Shown here piece by piece: positions 12,605 to 24,195 of a stretch of DNA of 64,000 bases. The notes under the pieces are model-generated. The model saw only the letters and a program-made list of their open reading frames with translations. It was not told the origin of the DNA and searched no databases. This DNA comes from Gigaspora margarita (taxonomy: Eukaryota > Glomeromycota > Glomeromycetes > Diversisporales > Gigasporaceae). The first letter of the stretch is position 1. Each line of letters begins with the position of its first letter. The stretch lies in NCBI GenBank assembly GCA_009809945.1, contig WTPW01000338.1, positions 407,078 through 471,077 of the forward strand, in the 5' to 3' direction. The position numbers and the translations under genes are program-made.

Positions 12605-13660
12605 TTAGTTAAACTCCTTAGCCTTGGTGTGCCTAAAGTTAGATACTTTTTTCTTCAGCAGAGATTTATTGGCTGCTTCAATTATCGCTCTCTCGATTAT
12701 GTCCCAGATTTTATCTAAGTGATCTTGTTCATTTCTGTGTATTATCTGCTTTTTGCACAATCCAAGAGCCTTCTTGTTCTTTAGTATTCTGTCAAGTTCT
12801 ACTCTGAACTGTTCCCAGTCTTCTTCCTTCGCCTCTTCGTATAAGAATACTGTTCTTTTAACAGCCTTTTTCTTAACTATAGATATTCCTGAATTTGTTG
12901 TAAGATGACTCAAGTTCAGATATGTGGTAATTATATCATGATCGCTCTCATTTGTCATGCTCATATCAATAATTCCTGCCTCCAAAAGACCATGAGTGAG
13001 CCCTTCTAATACCCAAATCTGATCTATTCGTGTACTTGTATTTGTGTTCGACCATGTGCACTTCTTTCCAAAGGGGTACAAAGCACGGTATGTATTAGTA
13101 AAGCTTTGCTTCTGCAGCCAAGTATGCAATGGGTCGGGTTTGAAGCTTTTACTCTCTCTTGGACTTGACCTATTGAGCTCCTCATTTAGAATTGCATTAA
13201 AATCTCCCATGATAATAAAGTGTGTGCTAGGTGAGCGTTTCATGAATCTTTCTATAATCTTTTGTCTAATTCGTGTCTTTTCTTCTTTACTATTAGGGGC
13301 ATATATAGAACTACTACTACTATTTCCAATTGTTTGAAGAAGAAGCTTACCATTAATAAGTATTCGCTTGCTTTTTCTATCTGACCCAAGTGCTTTCTCC
13401 AGTTTTTTCTCAAAATCAAAGCAACTCCTGAGCCTTCTTCTTTTCTACACTAGCACTTGACCAAATTGTTAATACCTTCCTATAATTTTGACCTAAAAAG
13501 AAACCTTCTTTGTCACTAATGTTTGTTTCAACTAGACCCAAAACATCACATGAGTTTTTATTCATCCAATCCAAGCTAATATCGAACTTTTGTATGTTTC
13601 TTTTGAGCCTGTTAATGTTATGACATGCTAATTTAAACTCTAGATGTTTACTAGCTTTGA
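12605..13660 (-). pseudogene. LINE ORF2 AP-like endonuclease
   Basis: The domain begins near 13640 with LACHNINRLKRNI and CDVLGLVETN (metal-binding glutamate), continues with FIIMGDFNAIL (13205-13235, the DFN motif), and ends with STRIDQIWV and ESDHDIITTY (the SDH catalytic motif, about 12935-12965). This order is that of the exonuclease-endonuclease-phosphatase fold. In intact elements it nicks the target for reverse transcription. The domain is split over two frames, 13416-13997 and 12605-13243. Confidence 0.85.
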
Positions 13661-14103
13661 TTTGATCTACTAATGAACTACCATTTTTCTTGTATATAAG
13701 ATCCTTCTCCATACTCCAGTCTTCTTTCGAAAGAACTTCCTTGCTGCTCTCAGCAATTATTTCTTTGTCCTTGCCCTTACATATCCTATTTATTTTCAAT
13801 ATACTGCTATTATGAGCTCTTGTGTCTTCTTTTGTATTTTGTGATTGAGATGAGTTTACCCTTACTGTTGTTTTAAATATGTTTTTTTGTTCTTCTAGAA
13901 ATAAATTTATCTCCTCATTCATATTATGTTGGGCTGCGTCTGTTTCTGTATTTTTGTTTTGCATCAAGAATCTTAAGTTTGCAGTGCTTTGCTGCATAAT
14001 AGGTTCAGAGCACCCACTATTTTTCTTTAGTTCAACTGGTGCACCTGTTAGGAATGATTGGGCCTTACTAGCCCTTTAATTGTTCTTTCTAATTCTTTGA
14101 GTT

Positions 14104-15437
14104 TTATCCAGATATCATCTCTTGTACAATCTCTAATCTGACTCTATTATTCTGCAATTCTTCAGATTTTCTTCTTCTTGTAATAGTACCATAAGTTTCT
14201 GCACTTGATTTTCTGCTATACTGTCTTCTGTTTCTTCGGTCAGTAAATTCTGCCCTCTTGCTAACTTTTTTTTCCTGTCTATAACTGCCAACTCTCCATA
14301 TTTGATTATTCTCCTCTTCAGTCTCAAACTTTCTTTTACATTCTTTGCTTGTTCCACTGTCGCATTCTCTGTGTTCTTCATTTTTTTTAGACCAGTCATC
14401 TATGTTATTCCACCAGCTAAGCTTTGTATTATAATAGTAGATACCAACTTCTCTTGCCTTGACTAAATCTTCATGTGACTCAAAATATACTAATGCTATT
14501 TTCCTTTGGTTGCCATTGCGGTTATTTGTAATATATACTAACTTTGCTTTAACTCTACTTAGCTGTCTTAGCAATAATGAGTCGATCGCATACTTTGGCA
14601 TATTTGTTATTCTTGTTTTGTACTAGTTCCTTCTAATTAATTTCTCCTTATTGAAAGGTTTTGTTGTCATACGCAGTAATCTTCTGTTTTCTAGTGAAAC
14701 TGACCACCTGTTTTCCCAGTCACATTTTCTCTTTTCATTTTTGAAAATAACTTGAATTTGGGCTGCACTACTTGTATCTCTGACTCTCCACTGCACAATT
14801 GATACACTGCTAAAGAAACTTAATTCTTTTTGCAAAATACATGGAGACATATCTCAGGTATATCCCATACTGTATAGGCTCCTACTGGTTTTCTCCTAGC
14901 TCTGTTATTGTTGTCAGGAGTTGTTTTTAAAATTTGTAAGTCCTGAGATGCTATATTCACATCATTGCTCATGCACTTCTCATTTGTTTTTTCAAACTTA
15001 GCTTTCTCTTTATCAAATTTCTCTTTGCTTGAATTTTCTTTATGCTCTGACTCACTTGTATTTATTTCTACTCCTTCCATTTTAGTGCCCATCTTCTCTT
15101 CAATGCCGTAATCTAATATACCACACTCTGCATCTAGCAAAGCTTCTTTTCTTGCTTGGGTTTTTTCTAATGTACTTTTCCCTTCTTTAGTATTATTTTG
15201 AATTTCTTTCAGCTGCTTTTCTGTTAGGACATGATAATTTTCCAAGAGGTGTCTAATTAGGCAGACCTCCTCTGCTAATAGTGATTCTATTGCTTTTGCT
15301 ATTTCTTTGTCTACCACCTGCACCTTTGTACATGCTTTTTTTAAATAATTCATGCATTTCTGCATGCCAGTTTTTAGTGCTACACAGCCATCTTTTAAGA
15401 AATTAACTTTCCACTCTGGTACCTGTTGGATATTCAT
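14104..15437 (-). pseudogene. LINE ORF1, coiled coil and RRM-like region
   Basis: Starts with MNIQQVPEWKVNFLKDG at 15437. Residues 1-110 are strongly helical and charged (KQLKEIQNNTKEGKSTLEKT). The end of this frame (YTVWDIPEICLHVF), and the next frames at 14623-14850 (QIQVIFKNEKRKC) and 14104-14601 (AKLVYITNNRNGNQRKIALV), look like a pair of RRM-type folds, as in ORF1 proteins of several fungal LINEs. Three frames in succession mean at least two shifts. RNA binding is the family role; no zinc knuckle was seen. Confidence 0.65.
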
Positions 15438-15440
15438 TTA

Positions 15441-16773
15441 ACCTCTATTGATCCTGTTATCAGCTTGTTTCTAAGAATTTTTTTCATGTTTACGTGTTTG
15501 TTTTTGTAAAACTTGATTAAATTGCACGTGACTTGTTTGTTTACTTGTTTTGAACTGATTGCTCATTTGTTGACGTGTAAAATAATTGATCAAAACAGAT
15601 TGGCATTACAGGGTCTCAAAGAATTCCCCAAAATTTTTTAAAAACTTTTCAAAAATTGAAAGTTTTCTTTTTAGCAACTTATCTACTAATTTTTTGTAAT
15701 AAGTGCTACTACTAACTACTGTTTATTTTTAGCAATTTTTCTTTTTTGTTATTTGTGTTGGGCACATTAACTAGCATAGTTTTTGTTTTTGCCTATGTTT
15801 TTCTTTTCTGCTATTTTTGGTAATGTGAATTAGCGGAAAGAGTTAATTTTTCCAAATTTAGAATAATTGTTATACACTTCATTATTTATATATTATAACA
15901 TAAATATCAAAATATGTTAATCAAACCATATTTGTTACCCACACAACCACATAATAGTGATTTAATTTTTATTGTTGGTAGCTATTAAAAATAACCCCAT
16001 GGCCATCAAATTATAAGACTTATCTTGGCACCAATCCATGCTGAAATAAATTAGGTACACAAAAAAATTTAATAGCCCTACAGGTCTATATATATTTTTT
16101 AGTTAAGGTTGAAAAAACGATATTCTGAGTTATAATAAATTATCTGTTATTATATAAGTCATATGAAATTGGGTACATATATAAGGGTTGTATTACTTTC
16201 CTGCAGAGAAAATTAATTTTCAATTTATAATGAATATTACGAATAACTAAAAAGTCTTTTCTTATTATATATGATACTATAATAAAAAAAAAAAGACCAG
16301 GAACATAAATTTTTGAGTAAACCAATTAGATTATTTGAGCACTTTTTAAGATTATGCATATAGTTTGAATAAATTATGAGTAAGGTTTAGAATTAGTTTC
16401 ATTTTTCTTATACTTAAAAAATTTAGTTTTATAGCAAATTTGTATAAATTTTTTTTAGTTGGTACGGTAGATATATTTGAGAATGACTGACAAGCTTAAC
16501 AAAATTTTAGTGTGATACTTGATTTACTACTACAATCAACACATGATACTATATATAGCCAAAGCTAATTTGGTAATTATTATAATAAAACAATTATTAA
16601 ATTGTAATGATGTTCCTGATTATAAGGGGCGAGCCAGAAATTACGTGATTTTTACCATGGATACATGGTCAGGGGGGGGGTGATCACGTCTATATATAAT
16701 ATATATATATAATATATTAAATCACATATACGGTATATAATATATATAATATATATATTATTTAATATTAAGT
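15441..16773. other. LINE 5' flank and AT-rich spacer
   Basis: 15441-15840 is somewhat less AT-rich and may be the LINE 5' UTR. From 15841 to 16773 the sequence is AT-rich with a G9 run near 16672 and TA runs at 16690-16765. No gene seen. Confidence 0.5.
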
Positions 16774-17076
16774 AACCTTGGTCTACTGGTCTGTTTTGGA
16801 TGATTTTACTACCAAAATGATCGTCTCAATAAGACGATTCCAACAAGCCCAAAATCATTGAAATCCAATCACAGGGTCACAAGATCGTTAAGGTTTTGTA
16901 GTGTTTTAAAATAAATTTTAAGATATATATATCGGATATATAAAATAAAACAAAACCTTAGCGATCTTGTGACCCTGTGATTGGATTTCGATGATTTTGG
17001 GCTTGTTGGAATCGTCTCATTGAGATGATCATTTTGGTAGTAAAATCATCCAGAACAGATCAGTAGATCGAAGGTT
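16774..17076. repeat. Foldback palindrome, copy 1 of a side-by-side pair
   Basis: Left arm from AACCTTGGTCTACTGGTCTG, right arm ending in CAGTAGATCGAAGGTT. The arms of about 130 bp run through blocks such as CCAATCACAGGGTCAC and its complement, around an AT-rich loop of about 45 bp near 16925. The arms are nearly identical, so the copy looks recent. No coding frame. Confidence 0.85.
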
Positions 17077-17127
17077 ATTTAATATTAAAAATTATATATA
17101 TTATATATATTTTATTTAATATTAAGT

Positions 17128-17440
17128 AACCTTTGATCTACTGGTCCGTTTTGGACGATTTTACTACCAAAATGATCGTCTCAATGAGACGATTCTAACA
17201 AGCCCAAAATCATCAAAATCCAATCACAGGGTCACGAGAACGTTAGGGGTTTGTATTATTTTATATATGTCATAAAATAAAATTTTGATATATATATCAG
17301 ATATATAAAATAAAACAAAACCTTAGCGATCTTGTGACCCTGTGATTGGATTTCGATGATTTTGGGCTTGTTAGAACCGTCTCATTGAGACGATCATTTT
17401 GGTAGTAAAATTGTCCAAAACGGACCAATATATCAAAGGT
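17128..17440. repeat. Foldback palindrome, copy 2 of the pair
   Basis: Same family as 16774-17076 and in the same layout, from AACCTTTGATCTACTGGTCC to ACCAATATATCAAAGGT. It is separated from copy 1 by 51 bp of AT-rich sequence that carries TTTAATATTA at both of its ends. Arms are near-identical with a loop near 17285. Confidence 0.85.
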
Positions 17441-18419
17441 GTAAATTAGCGGTCTATAGATTTCAACAATGTGATTTTGAAAAGGCCTCAAAAATTTCTG
17501 CTTTAATCATTAAATCCAAGGACTCTAATTTAGACCCAATTTCACAAATTTGCAATAATAATTGAACTGATGAATCTGGATTTGTTGGGATTTCAGAGAA
17601 AAAGTTTAATTTTGGGTTTGTATTTTTAAATTTATCATTACCTATTTATAATTGGATTGTCATGAGACAGTACTTCAACATTCATTTGAAATTGTCCTTT
17701 AGAAAAATTTTTGTTTCGAAAAACAATTATCATATTTTGCGGGATAATAACCCAGAGATATTATAATATGCCTATTTATATCCAATAACAATGCTAAAAG
17801 GATACTATGATCGGAGAAGGCAACGCTAAAGGGGTATAGAATATTGTTAATAGTTAAATTACTGTATATACAAGCTGGGGTTAGTAAAATTACGGGGGGC
17901 CAACTTATTATAAACATATAGCTAATAAAACGTTGCATAATTATTTGTATAACAATCATATAAATATATAATAAAAATATTCACGATACTATACCAAAGA
18001 ATATTTGGTTGTATTAATTGACCACTGATTCAAGACAAGCTATTGTCACCTTCTATTTCTGCCACCTGGTAGGTTTGTATAGGAATTGAGCACATGTTGG
18101 TGTTTGCAAGAACTAAATATCACTCTTGAATAATGAAATTTGTCAAATTCTGAATTTATTAACCTTTATGCGTTCATTTTAAACATTCCGTTATAATAGA
18201 TCACAAGCTATTTTTTATATGAACATAAGGCCATTATAAGCTCTAATCTACGTATGTACTCTATTATTATTGTATGGGTCTTATGTAACACCCATGCTTT
18301 TTTCACTCATTTATTGGCACATGTTTAAATTGGAACACTTTCATATTTGATAAAAGTTTGATAGGGTCCCAATTTAATTATTTTATTTTTATTATTAAAG
18401 ACGGTAAAGATATTACGAT
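17441..18419. other. Intergenic, no gene seen
   Basis: AT-rich; short minus frames here have no recognisable domain. Ends next to the SPRY gene remnant. Confidence 0.5.
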
Positions 18420-18478
18420 ATGGAGTGTGATATGGAGTGTGACGTGGAGTGCGACATGGAGTACGACATGGAGTATGG
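18420..18478 (+). repeat. 12-bp tandem repeat, GACATGGAGTGY type
   Basis: Five units of GAYRTGGAGTRY in tandem. In one plus frame they read as DMEC, DVEC or DMEY units followed by GAEWD and a stop 7 codons on; on the minus strand they read as a proline/threonine repeat (HTPC). It lies just upstream of the SPRY remnant, and whether it belonged to its first exon is unknown. Confidence 0.6.
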
Positions 18479-19194
18479 TGCAGAATGGGACTTAATGAGG
18501 ACTTTGGTTTAGGCTTTTTTTCGTCATGTTCATTCTTTTCCAATGTACAATGAATGGGCTGAAGATATATTGTTAATAATAGAATTAGTTTTACTGACTG
18601 CATGGGATATTGAAGATAAATTACCATTTATTGACATAGATTCAAGTGGACTTAAAGTGAGTGATACAGGTAAATATGAAAATGAGAAATCTTGCTAAAA
18701 CATATTTAATATGTTATTGTAATCATCGGCATTTAAAAGAATATCATCATAGCTATTTAATTTATTAATAATCTTTTAAATTAAAGATCCTTATGACTAT
18801 AAAGCTGTAATCGTTTGAGCAAACAATCCAATCCCTTCAGAGTGTGGATTATTTTACTTTGAAATTAAAATTATAAACAAAGGAAAAAATGGGTAATATT
18901 AATAATTATTTTGTACCATAAACATCACCTTTGTTCTTGTGATTTTTTATAATCTTTTAATTCTATTTTCTTAATAGAATGATTGAATCAGGATATTGTA
19001 CAAAGCAACCCGATAAAAAAATAGACGATTCAAATTATATAAATAATATGCTCATGCCTGGTAATAGCAAATTTTTATTTTATTTTTTATTATTATAGAT
19101 TAGCATCTATATCATATCTTTTAGAACAGGAAAATGAATCATGGGGTGTGGTTACCATGGTGACGATGGATATTCTTTTTGTTCAGGAAGTGGC

Positions 19195-19490
19195 GAATTG
19201 CAAGAGGATACTATTAAGTTTTTCTAAGAGCTGCGATATTCCTTTGTTTAAGTTTTTCAAATGCATTTTTATTAATGCTTTATTATTATTAAGACGAAGT
19301 TCTAAATCCTGGTTAATTTTTTCGCTTAGTTCTTTGTTCTTTTCTTGGGTTAATTTCTGCTAGTTGGCACTTTCTCCTTTAATGTTCTTGTCAATATTCT
19401 CTAATAAAACTTTGTTTACCTTAAAGAAACAAGTAAGCTATCCCCTGACAACTTTTTTATATTGTTTTGCATGGTTAATATTACTTTCAA
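19195..19490 (-). other. Antisense coiled-coil coding fragment inside the SPRY gene
   Basis: The minus strand reads KLTQEKNKELSEKINQDLEL, followed by LNNNKALIKMHLKNLNKGIS and QLLEKLNSI, a charged heptad-like helix. Further upstream on that strand are KVNKVLLENIDKNIKGE and, after a shift, MQNNIKKLSGDSLLVS. It sits within sequence that interrupts the SPRY domain. Parent gene unknown to me. Confidence 0.4.
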
Positions 19491-19618
19491 AGGATTAAAA
19501 GCTCAACAAAAAAAAAAATGTTATTAGTTCTATTTTAGAAGAAATGGCTTCTGGACATATTAAAGGTTCACAAAACCCAGCTGATTTTTATAGCAGGAAA
19601 AACTATACTATATGATTT

Positions 19619-19757
19619 CAGTGATGGATAGTGACATTAAAGTGACCTCGAAGTGACATAACCACGTGATGATATTTATTATAAAATACATCACATGATC
19701 ATATATGAAGTGACATAGGTCACTTCAAAAAAATGAGATTACATTGAAATTGTCCAT
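19619..19757. mobile_element. Small MITE-like insertion in the SPRY remnant
   Basis: About 139 bp framed by a 12-bp direct repeat, ACTATATGATTT, at 19607-19618 and 19759-19770. The ends are loosely inverted (GATGGATAGTGACATT and, on the other strand, ATGGACAATTTCAATG). Inside are AAGTGACATA and its near-complements. The long direct repeat could be a retroposon-type duplication, but no poly(A) is seen. Confidence 0.45.
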
Positions 19758-20579
19758 TACTATATGATTTACCACATATCAATGAATATGATGATGAATA
19801 TACCGCTGGATATACTACTGGTGATATAATTGGATGTTATCTAAATTTTAGAAGTAACATAGTATTTTATACTAAAAATGGAATGCTAATCAGCAAGGTT
19901 TAATTAATTATACTTATGATAAAAGCCAATTAGAAACTCTAACTACTAGTGCAGCAGTGGCGAAGCATGTGCAAGAAGCAATACAAAAGATTAAACTAGT
20001 TCAGCACAAGAGATTGAGTTCTGCCAAAAATAATCAAACTCCGAAGAACCACAAGGTAATTTGGATAGTTGGTGGATTGACCATTGCCATTGAAGAATTA
20101 GTAATCAACTTAGGTAATCATCATTTAGAATTAAAAGTTATATTTTAAAATGAATAGACAGAAATTTAATAATTATAAAATATTTTAAGGAATTGCGTGC
20201 CATCTATATAGCAATTTCAAAGGCATTCTATATCCGTGTATTGGATTTAGATTGCAAGGTGGATCAATAGAAGTGAACTTCAGCAATAAAAATTTTAAAT
20301 ATTCTGGTAAATTTATTCAAAAGTTTAATCATTTTTTGCCTATTTAAAATTTAATCTTGTCTATATATATTTCAATTGACAGCAATAACTAATGAAAACA
20401 TTAGTAAAAGATCAAAGAATGCATTAACATTGAAATATCAAGAAAAGGATTATTTTATTATGGGTGGATATGAACATATGCTTGTTAATTTAATAGATGA
20501 GTTAACAAAATCATTAGAAAGTGAACCAAGTAATGCATTCGAATTAAAAATTATCTTTTTTATTTACGCTGTTATCTAA

Positions 20580-20939
20580 AGCATGTATTTAATATTTTAT
20601 GTCAATAATATTAAAATTGACTAGTATATATATTATAATAAAGCATTTATTTATTAATTTATACATTTTTATATGATTGTAAAGTACATAATAATCTTTA
20701 TTCAAAAATTGATTCCTAATTACTTCTAAATACTAATCTAACCCTTATTTCTAACAAAATCCCACTTTTAATTACCCGAACCNATTTTTAATCCTAGTCT
20801 TAAACCCCAACCCTATTTATACCACTAAATCCAACCTATTTAATCGCGCTATAGCCCAAATCTAACTATCGTGCTTGTTCCAAATCTAACTATNNTGTTA
20901 TGTCCTAAGGGTAATCATTTTGGTTAATCATACATTGTC
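20580..20939. other. AT-rich spacer with telomere-like CCCTAA variants
   Basis: 20740-20885 carries degenerate AACCCT-type words (CTAACCCTTATT, CCCCAACCCTATTT), with ambiguous bases at 20783 and 20894-20895. No gene seen. Confidence 0.5.
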
Positions 20940-21305
20940 TTGAAAACAATCGTTAAAGTAAACAGAATTAAACTTTACTCACAAAGAATGCTGTCGAATC
21001 GCTACAAGAACACCATCGAATCACTATGTCAAAACACTACAAAGAATGCTGTCGAATCATCATCAAAACATTGCAAGAGTGCCAACGAACTTCTACATCA
21101 AATTACCGTTAAGTTACTACAAGAACTGGGGAACACCAGAGAAACTCTGGGACAACTACAAAAATTAGAAACGTTTTTAATACAAAATAAAAAAACAAAA
21201 AAGAGTAAAAAAAAAAATACTTATACTTATGATCGTCAATCTTCTGTAGGTTACCAGGAGTGTGTAACGGAGCTGAGGAGTGGAGATCTAGACCTGGATG
21301 TATGA
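20940..21305 (+). CDS. Hypothetical 121-aa ORF on an internal DNA repeat
   Basis: Open frame from MKTIVKVNRIKLYSQRM to a stop at 21305, not recognised. The first 75 codons lie on about two and a half diverged copies of a 57-bp unit (AAAGAATGCTGTCGAATC type), so the frame may simply be an open reading of a repeat. The C-terminal half is lysine-rich (KKTKKSKKKNTYTYD) and ends GDLDLDV. No start context or neighbour supports it. Confidence 0.25.
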   Translation: MKTIVKVNRIKLYSQRMLSNRYKNTIESLCQNTTKNAVESSSKHCKSANELLHQITVKLLQELGNTRETLGQLQKLETFLIQNKKTKKSKKKNTYTYDRQSSVGYQECVTELRSGDLDLDV

Positions 21306-22488
21306 AATGAAATAATATTAATAAAGAATATTATTAATAATAAAAAAAAAACTTATAGGCTTTGAGTCATGTATATGATCTCTTACCTTCGTTTCTTTTA
21401 TCTTACAATAACTGACATGAATATATGATTCAGTTTTTTTAACAATAAAAGAACAGCTATAAAATTTCTTTATGATTAATTACTTACCTTTGTCTATTTT
21501 GAGTTTCGAAAAAAAAGAAATCCCAGTAGACAGGCTATTTTAAAAAAATTAACAATCAAGATTTTGGACCGATCGAACACGATACATATGAATTTATATG
21601 ATTTTCATATAAAGTGACAATTTTTGCTTTACTATTAAACTTGTGTAACATTGGAGTTGTCCTCCCATAATTTTACTACCCCTAGATACTAGTTCATATT
21701 TATTTATTCATCTGATTATAATACCCAGATAATTTGCAATTTCTTCATCACGGTAAACAGGTGCTAATATTAATAAGAAAGTTAGATATAATTTGTCGGC
21801 ATGTTTAAAAGTTAAAATTCCAAAAATCAATATTTTATTATATATGTCTAAAATGTGTTGGGAATTATGATCAATGAAATTGAATTTATTATGCTGAACT
21901 GTTCCTGACCATCAGTACTGTTATGATGAAGAAACTAAAAATCAAAGAGGACTTCTGAATTATTACATCGTTATATGAAGAAAAAATGATCACAGCGTAT
22001 TTTTTTTTAGATCCTATCAGGAAAATGATGTAGTAATCTGTTACATCTTAAGTTTTACAGTTTATATCGCATATATAATCGCGAAAAGTATACTTCATCA
22101 GGATCAATAATGTTTTTGCCTTTTATTTAATTTATTTTATTTTTATCGGTTTTTTTTTATTTTTACTTTATCTTTTATCTTGAAATTATAATTATATATA
22201 AAATGTCTAATAGACCGTTGGAAGTACATTAGTTAACTCATATTCATTCACTGTATCCTCTCCTAAAATATGTGCAAGGTTTGTGGCGCAGCTTTGCAAC
22301 CATGTAACGTTAAAATCTTATATTTAAAATTATTGTTTATCTACTTTTTTCATTTCTTGATCAAATGATATATTATTTAAATCATATTTTTAAGCTGTTA
22401 AAAAAAGCCTTATTTATCAATTAATTAAATTCATAAAAGTCAAATTATGATTTTTGAAGAATGATGCAATAAATTTCCATAATTTTAA
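21306..22488. other. AT-rich intergenic, downstream of the F-box/LRR gene
   Basis: No gene or bounded element seen. It would include the 3' flank of the minus-strand gene at 22489-24088. Confidence 0.5.
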
Positions 22489-24088
22489 CTAATATTCAAA
22501 GAATTTCAGGGTATGGTTTACGTGAAGTTCCTCTGTTAATGCTTTTTTTCCTTCAAAACCAATATGATTAGTTGAAAAATCTAAAGAAGTCAGAGCTGTA
22601 TTTTTGCAAAGAACCCTTGACAATGCTTTTATTACCTCACAATTAAGCCTATTAAAGCTAAGATTTAAGAAGTTAAGGTTTTGTTTTTACAAAGAGCTTC
22701 ATTTAAAGCTTTTACTAATTTTGCTACCCCAAAATCAATCCTGTTATTTCCAAGCATGTTATTACTAATATCTAAGGAGGCTAGAGATGTATTTTTACAA
22801 AGAGCTTTTGCTAGTGCTACCCCTCCCTCTGCGCAAATGCTATTGAAAGAAAGATTTAAAGAAGTAAGGGTGGTGTTTTTGCAAAGAGCTTCTGCAAATG
22901 CCTTTCCTCCCTCACAGCCAATAGAATTCATACTAAAATCTAAAAAAGTCAAAGTATTGTTTTCACCAAGAGCTTCTGTCAATGCTTTCACTCCTTCAAA
23001 ACAAAATTGATTTTCTCTAAGATTCAAAGAAGCTAGAGTGGTATTTTTGGAAAGAATCTTTGCTAATACTTTCTCATTTTCAAATCCAAGTTTACCAAGT
23101 CGATTAAGAGTTAAGGAGGTTAAAGTGATATTCTTATGAAAGGATGTTACTAATCCTTTTACTCCCTCTAAATCAGAGAAACGCAATTTAAGAGTCAAAG
23201 AAGTTAGAGAAGTATTTTTGCAAAGTGCCTTTGCTAATGCTTTTTGTCCGTTGGATCCAAGTCTTAAGTATTCAAGGGTTAATGAAGTTAAAGTATTATT
23301 CTTGCAAAGTGCCTCTGCTAATTCTTCTCCACTATCTGAGTCAAATTCAATGCCCAAAATTTCCAAAGAAGTCAGGGTATTGTTTATGTAAAGAACTTTT
23401 GCTAATACTTCTAAATGCTGATCGCAATTAAGAACTAAAAAGTTAAGGTAGTGTTCTTGCAAAGCGCCTCTGCTAATGCTATATTTCCTATATAACCAAG
23501 GTAACCACCTATAAGTTCTAAAGAAGTCATAGTGGTGTTTTCATTAATAATCTCTATTACTTCGGAACCAAAGGGTTCATTATTCATATTATCAATACTT
23601 AAAGAGACAATAGTGGTATTTCTACAAAGTTCTTTAATTATTTTGTCACGAATAACTCCATTAAATCTGATTGTTAAATTTTTAAGTTTTCTACTTGTTC
23701 GTAAAAGCATTTTAACCAATGAACATCTAACGGCATTTATAAAAAATGTATCCTCTTCTGAAAACAAATCTTGGACTCCATCAAGCAAATAATAGCCAAC
23801 AGATGTAGTGTAACTCGTGTATTCAAATAATAGTTTTATATAATTTAAAGGGTTAATTTTAAAAGGAATTAATGCTTGTTCTTCATCATTTAATGTTGAA
23901 AGATATATTCTTATAATAATAAAATTGTTGAAATGGACTGTTGGTTTGCTCCATAATATTGGTACAACAATCCTACACCATTGACGGCTTATGAGAAGAC
24001 ATGAGAATAAACTTCCATAATCAGTCTGAAAGTTGTTAAAAATTTCGAAAAGGCATTCGTTTGGTAATGAGATAATTTTAGGATACAT
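22489..24088 (-). CDS. F-box protein with RNase-inhibitor-type LRRs
   Basis: Begins MYPKIISLPNECLFEIF at 24088. Residues about 6-48 form an F-box (LPNECLFEIFNN, FSCLLISRQWCRIVVPILW). From about residue 145 the protein is LRRs of 28 residues, repeating units like EALCKNTTLTSLNLSFNSI and GCEGGKAFA, the NLR/RI type. It runs to VNHTLKFFEY and a stop at 22489, about 530 residues without introns. The open frame is broken twice: near 23440 and near 22663, each time by one missing T after an intact LCKNxTLT unit, and the downstream frame continues the repeat exactly. F-box proteins couple substrates to SCF ubiquitin ligases, with the LRRs as the likely recognition surface (family knowledge). Either two sequencing indels or an early pseudogene. 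Confidence 0.85.
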
Positions 24089-24119
24089 ACCGATAAAGCC
24101 CAGAAATCAAGAGTCACAA

Positions 24120-24120
<1 letters not shown>

Positions 24121-24153
<33 letters not shown>

Positions 24154-24195
24154 NATGCCGTCTTCCGCTTGAAAAAAAAAAAAAAAGAGAAAGAA
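24121..24195. repeat. Poly(A) runs with an ambiguous base
   Basis: A run of about 30 A at 24122-24152, an N at 24154, and a second A-run at 24172-24186. They lie just upstream of the F-box/LRR gene and may be poorly resolved in the assembly. Confidence 0.8.

Larger units (their letters stand above)
8430..15840 (-). mobile_element. LINE with RNase H domain (I/Tad1-like), minus strand, broken
   Basis: A near full-length non-LTR retrotransposon on the minus strand: ORF1 (15437 down to about 14104), then ORF2 with AP-type endonuclease, reverse transcriptase, RNase H and a terminal zinc knuckle (down to 8503). Two ORFs with APE and RNase H point to the I/Tad1 group. The 5' end lies somewhere between 15440 and 15840 and the 3' end between 8300 and 8500; no poly(A) tail or target duplication was resolved. 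All parts lie in several frames with stops, so the copy is not functional. Four ambiguous bases fall in the RT (11160-11185). Confidence 0.85.
18600..20579 (+). pseudogene. SPRY-domain gene with TPR-like tail, spliced, disrupted
   Basis: Exon pieces spell a SPRY domain: DIDSSGLKVSDT; ANNPIPSECGLFYFEIKIIN; MIESGYCTKQPDKK; CGYHGDDGYSFCSGSGE; YTAGYTTGDIIGCYLNF; FYTKNGM; IACHLYSNFKGILYPCIGF; QGGSIEVNFSNKNFKYS. The last exon (20383-20579) follows with ALTLKYQEKDYFIMGGYEHM, a TPR-like unit. Introns fit GT-AG at 18670-18786, 18893-18977, 19061-19129, 20114-20189 and 20307-20382 and keep the frame. Against function: TGA at 18816-18818 within VxANNP, a further TGA at 19135-19137 if the third intron is used as drawn, and about 570 bp of foreign sequence inside the domain (19215-19798). 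SPRY domains bind partner proteins; this family is expanded in Rhizophagus-like fungi (recognition, not a search). Confidence 0.75.
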
